NCBI RefSeq assembly: GCF_001043955.1
Contig: NZ_LABZ01000189.1
Coordinates: 1-55,847, forward strand
Origin: Methylobacterium tarhaniae
GTDB taxonomy: Bacteria > Pseudomonadota > Alphaproteobacteria > Rhizobiales > Beijerinckiaceae
DNA length: 55,847 bases
Reading direction: 5' to 3'
Shown: piece by piece, positions 55,742-55,847 of the stretch
Numbering within the stretch: the stretch's first letter is position 1
Layout: the number at the start of each line of letters is the position of its first letter
Position numbers and translations under genes: made by a program
Notes under the pieces: generated by a model
The model's database searches: none
Told to the model about the DNA's origin: nothing
What the model saw: the letters and a program-made list of their open reading frames with translations, nothing else

Positions 55742-55768
55742 TTGATCAACCGGCGCTAACCCTCTAAG
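55742..55768 (+). promoter_or_regulatory. candidate promoter of probable tuf
   Basis: TTGATC (55742-55747) and TCTAAG (55763-55768) are spaced 15 bp, about 60 bp upstream of the last gene's start. The boxes are imperfect and the spacing short, so this is tentative. Confidence 0.3.
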
Positions 55769-55826
55769 CGGGCCGCGCCTTCCGCCCGGCTGGACGTCGT
55801 GGGCGGGCTTGCCGCAGGTGATGGAT

Positions 55827-55847
55827 ATGGCCAAGGAAAAGTTTTCG
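55827..55847 (+). CDS. tuf: probable elongation factor Tu, first 7 codons
   Basis: The window ends after MAKEKFS, the characteristic N-terminus of EF-Tu. AGGTG lies about seven bases before ATG 55827; an upstream in-frame ATG at 55821 is less likely as the start. Only seven residues are visible, so identification rests on this short match. EF-Tu delivers aminoacyl-tRNA to the ribosome and is recycled by EF-Ts, encoded at 27328-28251. Confidence 0.6.

Noticed and set aside
52381..55749. 1122-codon minus-strand frame opposite lysK and the luciferase-like gene
   Set aside because: Shadow frame made of repeats of R, G, E, H and V without any domain; lysK motifs on the plus strand are intact.

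Overview
The window is G+C-rich bacterial DNA that looks like a core chromosomal segment of an alphaproteobacterium of the order Hyphomicrobiales, most likely a Methylobacterium/Methylorubrum relative. The evidence is the conserved block rpsB-tsf-pyrH-frr-uppS-cdsA-dxr-rseP-bamA-lpxD-fabZ-lpxA-lpxI-lpxB with LpxI rather than LpxH, a long C-terminal extension on ribosomal protein S2, a class I lysyl-tRNA synthetase, a DUF1491 gene, a LOV-domain histidine kinase, and small basic or secreted proteins of a kind I associate with that group. The assignment comes from protein features only and is an inference.

Layout. Positions 1-13.4 kb are a patchwork of single genes: the start of an MFS transporter, small hypothetical genes, a DUF1491 gene, an ArgE-like M20 deacetylase, an RTX protein with an A+T-rich N-terminal half, an SDR, prmA, a zinc alcohol dehydrogenase with a membrane-protein partner, a palindromic repeat, an outer-membrane barrel protein behind a promoter/operator-like site, a LOV-histidine kinase-receiver protein and a 1-Cys peroxiredoxin. 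Positions 13.9-29.5 kb (all minus strand) are the envelope and translation block. It makes S2 and EF-Ts, then UMP kinase and ribosome recycling factor, then undecaprenyl-PP, CDP-diacylglycerol and MEP isoprenoid enzymes, then the RseP protease, the BamA outer-membrane assembly pore and the lipid A pathway. Intrinsic terminators follow tsf and bamA and divide the block into transcription units; many inner junctions are 4-bp ATGA overlaps.

Positions 29.9-32.4 kb carry a TPR/GT-D-like putative glycosyltransferase and a TylF-like methyltransferase, which look like an accessory surface-glycan insertion. Positions 33-38.7 kb (minus) hold cyanase, a tiny secreted protein, coaBC, kup and ispG. Positions 39-45 kb (plus) hold a patatin phospholipase, a DUF4926-like small ORF and a four-gene ABC importer operon with overlapping ends. 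Positions 45.3-50.3 kb hold serA, a SCO1 copper chaperone, a GT2 glycosyltransferase with an MshEN-like N-terminus and a periplasmic binding protein. Positions 50.3-55.8 kb hold two SDRs, a PIN-domain remnant, a luciferase-like oxidoreductase, lysK, a secreted hypothetical protein and, at the very edge, the first codons of what looks like tuf.

No tRNA, rRNA, CRISPR array, intact insertion sequence or prophage was seen. The window is mostly ordinary core genome. The parts least explained by known functions are the chimeric RTX gene (3603-4973), the A+T-rich patch near 1750-2085, the GT-D/TylF pair, the orphan terminator-like hairpin near 864-890, and the palindrome at 47426-47465 that carries the stop codons of two convergent genes.
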